Both the position numbers and the translations under genes were made by a program. A stretch of DNA of 64,000 nucleotides from the NCBI GenBank assembly GCA_963789025.1, contig CAWBIT010000003.1, forward strand, positions 1 to 64,000, given 5' to 3'. The notes below the pieces were generated by a model. That model worked only from the letters and a program-made list of their open reading frames with translations, had not been told where the DNA came from and made no database searches. The DNA comes from AP-15 sp963789025 (lineage in GTDB: Bacteria; Pseudomonadota; Alphaproteobacteria; ATCC43930; CGMCC-115725). Positions 8,600 through 18,402 of this stretch are shown here, in pieces. The first letter of the stretch is position 1, and the number at the start of each line of letters is the position of its first letter.

Positions 8600-8661
8600 A
8601 TGGATAGGCCTCCATCAGTTTAGATTTGGCGTTCGGTGGTCGGGAGGTCGCCTCTCCGACG

Positions 8662-9930
8662 TCACCGCTCGAGAAGCATTGGACCGAGAAGATCGGCAGC
8701 GGCAAGGGCGTCGGCGGCCGCTCTGATTGTGTCGAAGGGAAGCCCAGCGCGTTCGGCCGTATCGAGCAGTGAGTGCTGCCCGTCCGCGAGGTTGAGTACC
8801 CAGAGCAGCGCCATCTGATCATAGCCGGCTATCCGCTGTCCGCCCATCGCGCCGTAGAGCCCGCGCCGGCCGAGCTGCGGTTCGCCTTTAGGATTGCGGC
8901 TGCAGTAGACGGCATCGCCCTCGATGACCGCGATGATACGCTTTAAAACGGCGAGCGAATGGGCGAGGCTGTCGGAACGGAGGAGGGAGAGATTGTCGGC
9001 GGAGCTGTGGTATTCAGGATACCCTCCATTTGGTGTCCGCATCAGGCAACCAATCGGCAGATCAAAACCCGGTGAGCAATACTGCCGCTCGTCGTAGCCA
9101 TAAGGCACGAAGGGCGTGATACGGTGGGGGACCTCATCGTGGCACAGCACATGCGCGACGATGCGATCAATCGCGGCGTCCCCGCGGCGGCTCTGTTTAT
9201 AAGTCATGCCTCCTGCATCGCCAAGGCATGAAAGGACGAGGCCGGAGACGATCCGTCCGACCTTATCCTCATTACGCGCGAGCCAAGTGAGCGAACCGAT
9301 GGTGCCGGGGATGAATAAGAAGCGATAGCTGTAGCGCGGCCGAAGGGTTCGGACATGCTGTGCCAACATCGTCGCGACCGCGATCCCCGAAAGGTTGTCG
9401 TTGGCGAGCGAGGGGTGGCAGATATGGCAAGAGAAGAGGACGGTGTCGTCGGTCTTACCCGGGATCAGCAGCTCGCCATAGCTGAGATGACCAGATGCCA
9501 AATCGGAGTCGATGAACACCCGATAGGGCCCGTCGGGCAACGTCGACAGCTGGCGATGGGTCAGGCAAAAGCCCCAGTTTTCGCTGTAATAGGACGTGCG
9601 ATAGGGAATCCAGTCCGGCTGATCCGGCAAACTGTGGAGATGGGGGCGCAGCTCCGCGAGCGGCATAATCGCATCGACTGCCCGGCTGTACTGGACAATG
9701 TGGAGATTGTTGGCTGCAAAATCGACAACGCGCGTGCCGTCAGGGCGCGCGATATACGCGGCTCGGATGTTCCACTCGGGTGGTATGGTCCAGTCAAAAA
9801 CCTTGGTCCCCGAAGGGACCTCATTCAGCTCGAGCGGGATGTGATTTCGGAGGATGGCCAGCGTTTCTCTTACACCATTCCCGGTAATGCTCCGGCAGAT
9901 CGGGAAGATTCTTTCGATGAGCGCCATCAT
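8662..9930 (-). CDS. DUF4910 aminopeptidase-like protein of polysaccharide cluster
   Basis: The start IERIFPICRSITGNGVRETL is diagnostic of DUF4910/DUF2172 proteins. A zinc-peptidase-like core follows: FSCHICHPSLANDNLSG (His and Asp), YDERQYCSPG, and GGYPEYHSSADN (His). A C-terminal winged-helix-like region (GQHSLLDTAERAGLPFDTIR) completes the known architecture. Family members sit in surface-polysaccharide and sugar-modification clusters, but the reaction is not established. ATG 9930 with GCGGGGA upstream is chosen; the frame stays open to a TTG at 9996. Confidence 0.75.
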   Translation of the reverse strand: MMALIERIFPICRSITGNGVRETLAILRNHIPLELNEVPSGTKVFDWTIPPEWNIRAAYIARPDGTRVVDFAANNLHIVQYSRAVDAIMPLAELRPHLHSLPDQPDWIPYRTSYYSENWGFCLTHRQLSTLPDGPYRVFIDSDLASGHLSYGELLIPGKTDDTVLFSCHICHPSLANDNLSGIAVATMLAQHVRTLRPRYSYRFLFIPGTIGSLTWLARNEDKVGRIVSGLVLSCLGDAGGMTYKQSRRGDAAIDRIVAHVLCHDEVPHRITPFVPYGYDERQYCSPGFDLPIGCLMRTPNGGYPEYHSSADNLSLLRSDSLAHSLAVLKRIIAVIEGDAVYCSRNPKGEPQLGRRGLYGAMGGQRIAGYDQMALLWVLNLADGQHSLLDTAERAGLPFDTIRAAADALAAADLLGPMLLER

Positions 9931-10346
9931 GGCGTCCCCGCTTTCGTCGGGGTTTGCGTACCCAAGTCCGCCAGGTGATGCAGCGCTGTGTCTCAAATTC
10001 GCGTTCGCTTCAGCTAGAGTAGTAATGACCTTTCGGGCCTAGGGCGCCCTCGCCTCGTTAACCTAACTCTTTCCGATCGTCCCTTTTCGATCGTCATTAT
10101 AGCCAAGATTTTTAGCCTGGACAATCAACCACGTCCTTGCGATAAATAGCGTAGGAATCACTGATTTTCTTGGGGATGTCCTCCGGCGAATGCTCAAATT
10201 ACGAGCTGGCTTGCGTGCGCACTTGCTCGGCGATGTGTTGCCGAGCAAATTTCAAACGGGGCCGACGCAACGGCATCCTTTAGGACGCGGGAAATTTAGA
10301 TCCAAGAGGGACCACTTCTGTGCAGCCAGGAAAAAACCGGGATCGG
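9931..10346. other. divergent intergenic region
   Basis: Separates the minus-strand DUF4910 pair from the plus-strand biosynthetic genes and should hold both promoters. It is more AT-rich than its surroundings around 10060-10180 and contains a GATCGTC direct repeat near 10075-10095. I could not identify a convincing -35/-10 pair or a gene. Confidence 0.4.
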
Positions 10347-11654
10347 ATGACCTTTACCCAGTCAGCCATCTGGCGGGAAAGAGCACATTCGATTATCCCG
10401 GGTGGCGCCCACACCTATGCCAAAGGGGATGATCAGTATCCAGTCTTGGCGCCAGGTTTCCTGGTGCGGGGCGATGGTTGCCATGTTTGGGACGTCGACG
10501 GCAACGAATTCATCGAATATGGCATGGGATTGCGGGCCGTGACATTGGGCCACGGCCATCGGTCCGTTGTCGAAGCCGCCTACCGCCAGATGCTGAAGGG
10601 AAGCAACTTTACTCGCCCGGCCACGATAGAGCTTGAATGTGCGCAAAAGCTCCTTGAGCTCGTCGACAAGGCGGACATGATCAAATTCGCCAAGAACGGG
10701 TCGGATGCGGTTAGCGCTGCAGTGCGCCTGTCCAGGGCGTATACCGGTCGCGACATGATTGCCCGATGTGCGGATCACCCGTTTTTTTCAGTAGATGACT
10801 GGTTCATTGGGAGCACCCCAATGTCGGCGGGTATCCCGCGCGCGGTCCGCGAACTGACGGTGCCGTTCCGCTACAACGACATTGAAAACTTGCGCGCCCT
10901 GTTTGCCCAATATCCCGGGGCAATTGCTGGTGTAGTAATGGAAGCGGCGACGACGGCGGAGCCAAAAGCTGATTTCCTCGCCTCGGTGGGGAAGTTGTGT
11001 CGAACGGAAGGGGCGGTCTTTATCCTCGACGAAATGATCACCGGGTTTCGCTGGCACCTCGGTGGTGCGCAGAAGTATTACGGCGTGGCGCCGGACCTCT
11101 CTGCCTTTGGCAAGGCAATGGCGAACGGGTTTTCGGTTTCGGCGCTTGCCGGCAAGAAGGAGATCATGGAGCTGGGAGGCTTGCGGCACGACAAGGAGCG
11201 GGTGTTCCTGCTCTCCACGACCCACGGCGCGGAAACCCATTCGCTCGCCGCGGCAATCGAAACCATCAAAATATACAAACAAGAGCAGGTGGTCGAGTGC
11301 CTCCATCGGCAGGGGGACCGGTTGCGCCGCGGGATCGACGAAGTGATTCAGTCGCTCGACCTCGAGGGATACTTCGAGGTGCTAGGCAGATCGTCAAACC
11401 TAATCTACGCTACGCGAGACCAATCAAAACAGCCTTCGCAAGCCTTTCGTGCGCTGTTTTTGCAGGAGACGATTCAGCGTGGTTTGCTGATGCCGTCGAT
11501 GGTCGTCAGCTTTTCTCATTCTGACGAGGACATTGACCGTACGGTAGACGCTGTCGGCGAAGCCCTGAGCGTCTATCGCAAGGCGCTGGAAGACGGCGTC
11601 GAACAGTATCTTGTCGGCCGTCCCGTCAAACCAGTCTTCAGGAGGTTCAATTGA
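10347..11654 (+). CDS. class III PLP aminotransferase, glutamate-1-semialdehyde aminomutase-like
   Basis: The protein has 435 residues. The opening RERAHSIIPGGAHTYAKGDD and WDVDGNEFIEYGMGLRAVTL match the glutamate-1-semialdehyde aminomutase branch of class III enzymes. FILDEMITGFRWHLGGAQ holds the PLP-contacting Asp, and LSAFGKAMANGFSVSALAGK the Schiff-base Lys. In a sugar cluster, this type probably aminates a keto-sugar or similar precursor rather than acting in haem synthesis. ATG 10347 is preferred to GTG 10320. It starts a plus-strand run with the nucleotidyltransferase. Confidence 0.8.
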   Translation: MTFTQSAIWRERAHSIIPGGAHTYAKGDDQYPVLAPGFLVRGDGCHVWDVDGNEFIEYGMGLRAVTLGHGHRSVVEAAYRQMLKGSNFTRPATIELECAQKLLELVDKADMIKFAKNGSDAVSAAVRLSRAYTGRDMIARCADHPFFSVDDWFIGSTPMSAGIPRAVRELTVPFRYNDIENLRALFAQYPGAIAGVVMEAATTAEPKADFLASVGKLCRTEGAVFILDEMITGFRWHLGGAQKYYGVAPDLSAFGKAMANGFSVSALAGKKEIMELGGLRHDKERVFLLSTTHGAETHSLAAAIETIKIYKQEQVVECLHRQGDRLRRGIDEVIQSLDLEGYFEVLGRSSNLIYATRDQSKQPSQAFRALFLQETIQRGLLMPSMVVSFSHSDEDIDRTVDAVGEALSVYRKALEDGVEQYLVGRPVKPVFRRFN

Positions 11655-11693
11655 CAGCAGGGCATCGCCCGCGGTGATGTCGGAGCGAGTTTG

Positions 11694-12533
11694 ATGAAAG
11701 TCGTGTTATTTTGCGGCGGTCTCGGATTGCGGTTGCGGGACTATGCCGATCACATCCCAAAGCCGATGGTCCCAATCGGATATCGCCCGATCCTCTGGCA
11801 CGTGATGAAATACTTCGCGCACTACGGCTACAAGGATTTCATCTTGTGTCTCGGCTACCGCGGCGATCTGATCAAAGAGTATTTTCTGAATTATAATGAA
11901 TACCTGTCGAACGACTTTGTTTTTTCGAAAGGGGGCAAGAACCTGGAGCTCGCCAACAGCGACATCCATGATTGGAACATTACCTTCGCTGATACCGGGC
12001 TGCGCTCCAATGTGGGGCAAAGATTGCTGGCGGTGGAAAAATATCTGGCGGATGAAGAGCTGTTTCTGGCGAATTACACCGATGGCTTGACCAACCTCGA
12101 TCTCCCGCGCTACCTGGATTTCGCGCGCCAGCGCAATAGGATCGCCACTTTCCTGAGCGTGCGGCCCAATCTGAGCTACCACGTTGCGGAGACCGGCGAC
12201 GACGGCCTCGTAACGAGCATCAAGGAGCTGACTCGGTCGGGAATGCGGATCAATGCCGGGTTCTTTGTCTTGAAGCAGGAGATATTCCGCTATATGCGGC
12301 CCGGCGAAGAACTCGTCATCGAGCCGTTCCGGAGGCTGATCCAGAAAAGGCAGCTCGCCGCCTTCGAATATGACGGCTTCTTCGCCGCGATGGATACGTT
12401 CAAGGACAAGCAGCAGCTCGACGATCTGTACGAGGGCGGACAGCCGCCCTGGGAGGTATGGAAAGACGCGAGCGACCGGTCCGAGGCCGAGCCCCTGCCG
12501 CGGCGACTGCCGCTCAGCGACCGCCGGGCGTGA
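11694..12533 (+). CDS. sugar-1-phosphate nucleotidyltransferase (glucose-1-P cytidylyltransferase-like)
   Basis: The protein has 279 residues. The N-terminal KVVLFCGGLGLRLRDYADHI and PKPMVPIGYRPILWHVMKY are the nucleotide-binding signature of NDP-sugar pyrophosphorylases. FLANYTDGLTNLDLP carries the metal-binding Asp, and INAGFFVLKQEIF the sugar-binding loop. Overall it resembles RfbF (glucose-1-phosphate cytidylyltransferase). It would activate a sugar for the surface polysaccharide. A TTG immediately upstream (11691) is an unlikely alternative start. Confidence 0.8.
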   Translation: MKVVLFCGGLGLRLRDYADHIPKPMVPIGYRPILWHVMKYFAHYGYKDFILCLGYRGDLIKEYFLNYNEYLSNDFVFSKGGKNLELANSDIHDWNITFADTGLRSNVGQRLLAVEKYLADEELFLANYTDGLTNLDLPRYLDFARQRNRIATFLSVRPNLSYHVAETGDDGLVTSIKELTRSGMRINAGFFVLKQEIFRYMRPGEELVIEPFRRLIQKRQLAAFEYDGFFAAMDTFKDKQQLDDLYEGGQPPWEVWKDASDRSEAEPLPRRLPLSDRRA

Positions 12534-12545
12534 GCGCCGAAAGGC

Positions 12546-13652
12546 GTGAAATTGCCCCACGACGGAGATGAACCGATCGGAGACCGCAGCGGGTGGCCGC
12601 GCGCCGAGCTTGCGTGCGCCGATGCAACCGATAATCGCGCGACGGCGGCGAGCCGACCCCTCGTCAGCGTCGTGACCCCGTTCTACAACACGGCGCCCTA
12701 TCTGGCCCAATGCATCGAGAGCGTTCTCGCCCAGACCTACGCAGAGTTCGAGTATATTCTCGTCGACAATTGTAGCACCGACGGCTCGACGGAGATTGCC
12801 GAGAGTTACGCGCGTCGCGATCCGCGAATTCGGCTGATTCCCCGTTCCCAGTTTCTGTCACAGGTCCAGAATTATAACGGGGCGCTCATCGAGATCTCGG
12901 AGAACAGCAAGTATTGCAAGATCGTGCAGGCGGATGACTATATTTTCCCCGAATGCCTGCGACTGATGGTCACGACATTTGAGCAATCCGATACGATCGG
13001 GCTCGTTTCCTCATATTCGCTAAGAGGAGACACAATTCTGGAGTCAGGCTATCCGTATCCGATGACAATATTCTCGGGTAGAGACTGTGCCCAATGGTAT
13101 TTGCGGACAGGAATCTACATATTTGGGACACCGACAACGGTAATGTACCGTTCCTCTCTGGTTCGACAGCAACAACCCTTTTATAGCGATGGGCTATTTT
13201 ATGACGAGGATTTTGAGAAGCACATGCAACTGCTCGAACACTGGGATTTTGGTTTTGTTCATCAAGTACTTTCGTTTTGGCGGACGGACAATGATTCGAT
13301 CACTTGTAGAGCCGGTTTACAACATTGGCGATTTTATTCGGTAATACGATACGGGATAGTTCTCCGTTACGCGCCTACCTTCTTAGCGCCGCATGAGGCC
13401 GCCGCATTGATAAAGGAAACAAGACGAATGTATTACGGCGTCCTAGCATCGGAAGCGGTGCGGCTCCGGGGACGCGCTTTCTGGCAACATCACCGAGACG
13501 GGTTGAGATCATTCGGTCAGACCCTCGACGGGTCCTATTTGGCGTGGCATATTTGTCTGGAATTGCTTCGGATAGGGTCAAACCCGGGGAACACAACCGT
13601 GCGTGCTTTACGATTTTGCAACCGAAAGATTAGATCGAGAAGAGAGATCTGA
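12546..13652 (+). CDS. GT2-family glycosyltransferase
   Basis: The protein has 368 residues. After a 38-residue leader, RPLVSVVTPFYNTAPYLAQC begins the GT-A fold. VDNCSTDGSTEIAE and KIVQADDYIFPECL supply the nucleotide-binding and DxD-type Asp residues. A C-terminal helical region follows the catalytic domain. GTG 12546 is the first start after the upstream gene (12 bp gap); a later start is possible because the leader is not family-like. Base composition falls through the 3' half, typical of polysaccharide genes gained by transfer. Confidence 0.8.
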   Translation: MKLPHDGDEPIGDRSGWPRAELACADATDNRATAASRPLVSVVTPFYNTAPYLAQCIESVLAQTYAEFEYILVDNCSTDGSTEIAESYARRDPRIRLIPRSQFLSQVQNYNGALIEISENSKYCKIVQADDYIFPECLRLMVTTFEQSDTIGLVSSYSLRGDTILESGYPYPMTIFSGRDCAQWYLRTGIYIFGTPTTVMYRSSLVRQQQPFYSDGLFYDEDFEKHMQLLEHWDFGFVHQVLSFWRTDNDSITCRAGLQHWRFYSVIRYGIVLRYAPTFLAPHEAAALIKETRRMYYGVLASEAVRLRGRAFWQHHRDGLRSFGQTLDGSYLAWHICLELLRIGSNPGNTTVRALRFCNRKIRSRREI

Positions 13653-13890
13653 AGCTTTTCTCGAAGAGCCTTTTAAGCAGAAGAAGAGCCCATTCATTGC
13701 TACGGGATATGGCAAGTCGTGGGGCGGCTGCGAGGAGCTTTGGTCGCGAACCGCGGTGGACCGCGCAAAAGAAGGCTTTGCGGTTTCCGCCAGTATCGTG
13801 GCTTGGTCCCCGCCGCACCGACGCGCGTTGGATTTGGCGGATCGCGGGTTTGACATATGGTTTCGCCCCAGCGCGCCTAGCTCGCATTAA
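13603..13890 (+). pseudogene. GT4 glycosyltransferase, N-terminal fragment
   Basis: From about 13690 the frame reads SPFIATGYGKSWGGCEELWS and RTAVDRAKEGFAVSASIV, the N-terminal Rossmann half of a GT4 enzyme of the type that begins FxATGxGxSWGGSEELW. It ends after about 65 matching residues, and no continuation is seen before the WbsX gene. The C-terminal donor domain of a very similar type occurs at 21337-21612. The two may be the ends of one gene pulled apart by later insertions. Confidence 0.55.
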
Positions 13891-14131
13891 CGACGCCGGA
13901 GAAGAGCTTCGAAGCGCAGGCGACGCAGCGCCTCGGCCCAAGCAGACCGGGCGCTATGGGCGCATTCATCGGCCGAGAGCAAGCCACGACCGAATGTTGC
14001 TGCTACAGCTTTGCTAGTGGTGAGAACCTGACATTTGGCACCCTCGCGGCACGGCCGAAACCCGCAGAAACCCTCGCTTGTTCACGCTACCATCTGTTGT
14101 GTTCTGACCACGAGAGTGTTGAGTTGGCCCA
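13891..14131. other. spacer with no recognised gene
   Basis: A short stretch between the GT4 fragment and the WbsX gene. Frames here are open but have no family-like sequence; probably decayed GT4 sequence and the promoter of the next gene. Confidence 0.3.
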
Positions 14132-15325
14132 ATGAATAGTTTGAGAACGGACAGTTTCGATTGTCCTGATGAACAACAAAACAAGATATTTCCAAGCTCA
14201 ACCAACGCACCCCGATCGGGGGGGCATCCCCGAAAGTTCCGGCCCACCTACACCAGACGGGCCCGTGCGATTGCGCTATATTTGCCACAATTCCACCCGA
14301 TACCCGAGAACGACGAGTGGTGGGGAAAGGGCTTTACAGAATGGACGAATACGGCAAGGGCAAAGCCTATGTTCCGCGGGCATTATCAACCGCACGTCCC
14401 TGCCGATCTCGGATTTTATGATCTGCGCGTGCCGGAAACGCGGGAAGCGCAGGCTGCCCTGGCCCATCGGTACGGCATTGAGGGATTTTGTTATTACCAT
14501 TATTGGTTCGCCGGCCGGCGGATTTTAGAGCGGCCCTTTAACGAGGTGCTTCATTCCGGCGAGCCGGATTTTCCGTTCTGCCTTTGCTGGGCTAATGCGA
14601 CCTGGAGCGGGGTTTGGTACGGCGAGCCGAACCGCGTTCTGATCGAGCAGACCTACCCGGGCCGTGCCGACCACGAAGCGCATTTCCGGGCGCTGCTTCC
14701 CGCCTTCACCGACCAGCGCTATATTCGGATGGACGGGAAACCGGTCTTTCTGATCTTCCAGCCGAACGAATTGCCGGATGCGGTCGCTACGCTCGCATTT
14801 TGGCGTGCGATGGCGACCGATGCCGGGCTGGGTGGACTACACATCGCGGGCATGGCATTTTCTCACGATTGGGACCCGGCAGCCCACGGCTTCGATGCCA
14901 GGATCACCCAACCGGCGTGGCCCGATACCCGGTGGATATCCCGACGCCAGCCGCTCAGATGGGCGCAAAATAAGCTTCGCATTTGGCGAGGACTGCCGAC
15001 CATCCTGTCCTATAGATCCTTCTCTGAGAGAGAGCTTCCGACCGCGGCGGCGAACGACGCGTGGTATCCGTGCCTCGCCCACGCGTGGGACAATACGCCC
15101 CGATCAGGTTGCAACGGCTTTCTGCTCGATGGCGCTACGCCGCAGGCATTTCTCCGAGCGCTAAATAACGCGGTTGCCGCGCTCGCGCACCGGCCACTTG
15201 AGCGGCGCTTGATATTTCTAAAATCATGGAACGAATGGGCAGAAGGCAATCATCTGGAGCCGGATTTGCGGTTTCGGACCGAGTTCCTGCAGGCAATCGC
15301 TAACGCGCTCGGCGCGGAAGCATGA
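14132..15325 (+). CDS. WbsX-like (glycoside hydrolase 99-like) protein
   Basis: The protein has 397 residues. RAIALYLPQFHPIPENDEWW, GKGFTEWTNTARAKP and the terminal FLKSWNEWAEGNHLEPD are the hallmark motifs of the WbsX/GH99-like family found in O-antigen and capsule clusters. FCLCWANATWSGVWYG lies in the barrel core. Members probably act on or transfer mannose-type residues, but the biochemistry is poorly defined. The first 45 residues are not family-like, so a start a little downstream is possible. Confidence 0.85.
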   Translation: MNSLRTDSFDCPDEQQNKIFPSSTNAPRSGGHPRKFRPTYTRRARAIALYLPQFHPIPENDEWWGKGFTEWTNTARAKPMFRGHYQPHVPADLGFYDLRVPETREAQAALAHRYGIEGFCYYHYWFAGRRILERPFNEVLHSGEPDFPFCLCWANATWSGVWYGEPNRVLIEQTYPGRADHEAHFRALLPAFTDQRYIRMDGKPVFLIFQPNELPDAVATLAFWRAMATDAGLGGLHIAGMAFSHDWDPAAHGFDARITQPAWPDTRWISRRQPLRWAQNKLRIWRGLPTILSYRSFSERELPTAAANDAWYPCLAHAWDNTPRSGCNGFLLDGATPQAFLRALNNAVAALAHRPLERRLIFLKSWNEWAEGNHLEPDLRFRTEFLQAIANALGAEA

Positions 15326-15971
15326 GAGGAGCGTGATCCTTCAGATGATCATAGTCGCACTGCAAGGCGTCCGGTCCCTAACCATCACGGCGTCATGTGA
15401 GGAAATCTTAATCTATGCGTGCGAATTTCGTGCCTACCGCAGGCGTGGCGTGCAGCGGTGATGGCTCTGCATCAATTTGCACAACTCGCTTGATGACGAT
15501 CGCGATTTGCGCCCTTAACCGGCGAGCGGGTAGACCCGGCGAGGTTCAGTGCCCAAGTCGGACGACGGGCGGGGCGCGGAGCCTTTGCGTAGCGCAGCGG
15601 CCGACCGCCGATCGCGGCACTATGCTCGAAACCGCACCGGTGTTTACCGGGCGGGCACCAGCACGCCCGGCTCGTAGAAAAGTTCAGCCGACCTTGAAGA
15701 GAAGCCCGTCGCTTTGATCACACCACCCGCGGCCCACTTCAGGATCACCTAAATTAAGAGCCCATGTCGGGCCGGACGGTGAGGGTTATTTCGCGTATTC
15801 GAAAGCGATGTGGCTTCCGGAATGTGTTGGCTTCCGGAATGGTGTCAAACTCGCCTGGACGAGATAAACTATCACCCTTAATAAAGGGCCGAAGTGTTGG
15901 GAGGTGCTATGGCCGGCGTATAGGGGTCAATTTGGTAGTTTCGGTTTCTTACTTATTTCCATACTCCGATT
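15326..15971. other. 646-bp region without a supportable gene
   Basis: No frame here shows family-like sequence. A short tandem echo (GCTTCCGGAATG twice, near 15809-15840) and several stop-rich frames suggest decayed coding sequence, perhaps the lost 5' part of the membrane protein whose tail follows. Confidence 0.4.
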
Positions 15972-16001
15972 TTGCATGAGCGCCACCTCACGGGCGTGCG
16001 C

Positions 16002-16454
16002 ATGGCCACCTGGTTGGGCTTCGCGTTGGTGATTGTGGAAATCCTGTCCGACCGGCGAGCGCAAGCCTTGTTGATTACCACCGCGGTCGCGTTGTTCCTG
16101 TCATTCATACTTACCGAGAAGCCGAAGGCCAGTTGGCGCGAGCCGGCTGCTTACGTGATCGAAAATACAAGATGCGATCGGCGCGAAATATTGGTCTATT
16201 ACCAAAATTTGCCGCCATGGTTGTTGTCCTATTACTTGTCGGACGAGCGTTTCGTCCAAAAAGGAAGCCCGTTCGACTCAGGCGTCGTCCAAGAGCTCGG
16301 TTGCCTTAATGAGACCCGCCCCGGTTGTGACGTTGTGGCAATTGCACTCAACGCAGATAGGGAGGCGGCGCTCGCCGCCACGCCTTTCCGCGGACCGGGC
16401 TTCCATCTACAGGAATGGCCTGACGCCTTTGTGGTTCGGAGAATTAACCCTTGA
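16002..16454 (+). pseudogene. membrane (GT-C-like) protein, C-terminal fragment
   Basis: ATG 16002 begins MATWLGFALVIVEILSDRRA with one or two membrane segments (about residues 3-14 and 24-40). A soluble domain follows: RREILVYYQNLPPWLLSYYL and PGFHLQEWPDAFVVRRI. This is the usual tail of multi-pass glycosyltransferase-like membrane proteins, in which a periplasmic domain follows the last helices. The many helices expected upstream are absent, so I call it truncated. An independent small gene is less likely. Confidence 0.45.
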
Positions 16455-16763
16455 TAGCCGTGAGGCCTCTTCCAATGGGTCAGCCGCCGTAAGACCAGCG
16501 TGTCTTAACTGCTGGGATTACCAAATTGCCGGCATAGCCCTTTGATTTCTCGGCAAGGTAAGCGATCGGTGACGGACGCGTGTATTGCCCGGAGCAGACT
16601 TCGGCCGCTATCGGATTACACATAGCATCCAGCCTCGTATGAAAATATTTCGACGACAACGGTGCAGACCCCTCTAAGCGATAGACATTCGGGCGGGAGG
16701 GTCATCGGCGGCGGGTTTCCTGCTCATGGGGCAATTCTACAGGGCCGCGCGTTCCTCTCAGGC
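16455..16763. other. spacer before the ISNCY element
   Basis: No recognised gene or RNA. It ends in CAGGC (16759-16763), one half of the probable 5-bp target duplication of the ISNCY element. Confidence 0.35.
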
Positions 16764-16769
16764 TGTAGA

Positions 16770-16812
16770 TCACCGATAGAAACGTCACCGGCCTCACCGA
16801 TAGAGATGTCAC
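16770..16812. repeat. left end, two tandem 19-bp transposase-site repeats
   Basis: The two units start 24 bp apart, and each reads TCACCGATAGA(A/G)A(C/T)GTCAC. Their inverted counterparts are at 18359-18402. Confidence 0.75.
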
Positions 16813-16851
16813 GCTCCTCGGTTTGCCTGAGGCTTATCGAGGTGGCGTGGG

Positions 16852-18147
16852 ATGACGGTGATCACGATGAGCCGCAACGAGCTGACGCGCCTGCGGGTGC
16901 TAATCGATATTGCCGACGGACGGCTATCGGTTGCGGACGCCACGGGGCTGATTGGCGTCGGCCGAAGACAGATCTACCGACTGCTGCAAGCCTTCCGGGC
17001 CGATGGTGCGGACGGTCTGATTTCACGCAAGCGCGGCGGGCCGAGCAACCGCGCTCTGGGTTCGGTGTTCCGGGAGACCGTGCTGGCCATTGTGGGTGAG
17101 CGCTACGCCGATTTTGGCCCGACCCTGGCGGCCGAGAAGCTGTCGGAGCTTCATGGCCTGGATCTCGGGGTCGAGACGTTGCGGCAATGGATGATCGGCG
17201 CCGGCCTTTGGGTTCGACGGAAAGACCGGCTAAAGCGCGTCCATCAACCTCGCGCTCGGCGCGATTGTCTGGGTGAGCTGGTGCAGATCGACGGCTCCGA
17301 GCACTGGTGGTTCGAGGACCGCGGCCCGCAATCCACCCTTCTCGTTTATGTCGACGACGCCACCAGCCGCCTGATGCACCTGAAGTTCGTCGAGACGGAA
17401 TCGACCTTCGACTACTTCCAGGCGACGCGGGAGTATCTCGAAGCGCATGGCAAGCCGGTCGCGTTCTACAGCGACAAGCATGGCGTCTTTCGGGTCAATA
17501 CCGCCGGGGCAGTCCAGGGCGACGGCATGACCCAGTTCGGACGGTCGCTGCACGCGCTCAACATCGACATTCTTTGCGCCAACACGCCACAAGCGAAGGG
17601 CCGCGTCGAGCGCGCCAACAAGACCTTGCAAGATCGCCTGGTCAAGGAGCTTCGTCTGCAAGGTATCAGTACGATTGCCGCCGGCAATCAACTGCTTGCG
17701 GGTTTCCTGGCCGATTACAACGCCCGCTTCGGCAAGGAGCCGCACAACCCCAAGAACCTCCATCGGCCATTGTCGGCCGACGACAATCTCGCCGACGTCT
17801 TCGCCTGGCGCGAAGAGCGGACGGTTTCCAATAACTTGACCCTGCAATACGACAAGGTCGTCTTCCTGCTCGAGCCCAACGAGATCACCCGCGAGCTCCG
17901 CCGCAAGCGCGTCACCATCGTCGATTATCCCGACGGCCGGCTGGCGATCCGTTACCGCGGGCTCGACCTGCCTTACACCACTTTTGACAAGCTGCGGCAG
18001 GTCTCGCAGGCCACCATCGTCGAGAACAAGCATCTCGGCGCCGTCCTCTCGCATATCCGTGAGCGGCAGATCGAACGCGCGGAAGCTCGCAGTCAGTCCG
18101 CGCCACGCCGTCAAGGGCAGGTCGGCCATATGTTCAAAGTCGGCTGA
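16852..18147 (+). CDS. ISNCY-family transposase
   Basis: The protein has 431 residues. The N-terminal HTH (IADGRLSVADATGLIGVGRR, QIYRLLQAF) is followed by an rve-type DDE core: LVQIDGSEHWWFEDRG (first Asp), VAFYSDKHGVF (second Asp) and NTPQAKGRVERANKTLQDRL with the Glu. A C-terminal YDKVVFLLEP/RLAIRYRG barrel-like region follows, as in other ISNCY transposases. The frame is intact. ATG 16852 gives the family-like MTVITMSRNEL; a second ATG 15 bases later is possible. Confidence 0.9.
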   Translation: MTVITMSRNELTRLRVLIDIADGRLSVADATGLIGVGRRQIYRLLQAFRADGADGLISRKRGGPSNRALGSVFRETVLAIVGERYADFGPTLAAEKLSELHGLDLGVETLRQWMIGAGLWVRRKDRLKRVHQPRARRDCLGELVQIDGSEHWWFEDRGPQSTLLVYVDDATSRLMHLKFVETESTFDYFQATREYLEAHGKPVAFYSDKHGVFRVNTAGAVQGDGMTQFGRSLHALNIDILCANTPQAKGRVERANKTLQDRLVKELRLQGISTIAAGNQLLAGFLADYNARFGKEPHNPKNLHRPLSADDNLADVFAWREERTVSNNLTLQYDKVVFLLEPNEITRELRRKRVTIVDYPDGRLAIRYRGLDLPYTTFDKLRQVSQATIVENKHLGAVLSHIRERQIERAEARSQSAPRRQGQVGHMFKVG

Positions 18148-18358
18148 AGCTGGTCCGGTTGCCACACCGACAAACCGGCACCGCACCGGCTTGTCGACAT
18201 TGTCTGTCGGTTCCGATTCTCTGCGGCGGACGAGACGCCGTAAAGCCTGGCCCTGCGGGCCCCCGCCTCCGGCGGCTGCGGGCTTGACGGCGCCTCGCCC
18301 GCCGCAGCCCGTTCCACCATCAGTTCAATGCCTAATTGTCCGTCCAGCCCACCTCCTT

Positions 18359-18402
18359 GTGACATTTCTATCGGTGAGAAATTGTGACTTTTCTATCGGT
18401 GA
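18359..18402. repeat. right end, two tandem 19-bp transposase-site repeats (inverted)
   Basis: GTGACATTTCTATCGGTGA and GTGACTTTTCTATCGGTGA, 25 bp apart, reverse complements of the left-end units. Confidence 0.75.

Noticed and set aside
15415..15979. Small plus-strand ORFs in the gap before 16002.
   Set aside because: Low-complexity composition, no start signals, no family-like sequence.
17230..18186. Minus-strand frame opposite the ISNCY transposase.
   Set aside because: Antisense shadow in GC-rich DNA; the plus strand holds the DDE core and matches the terminal repeats.
16770..18402. A CRISPR array from the repeated 19-bp units.
   Set aside because: Only two units at each end, inverted between ends, bounding a transposase: these are IS ends.
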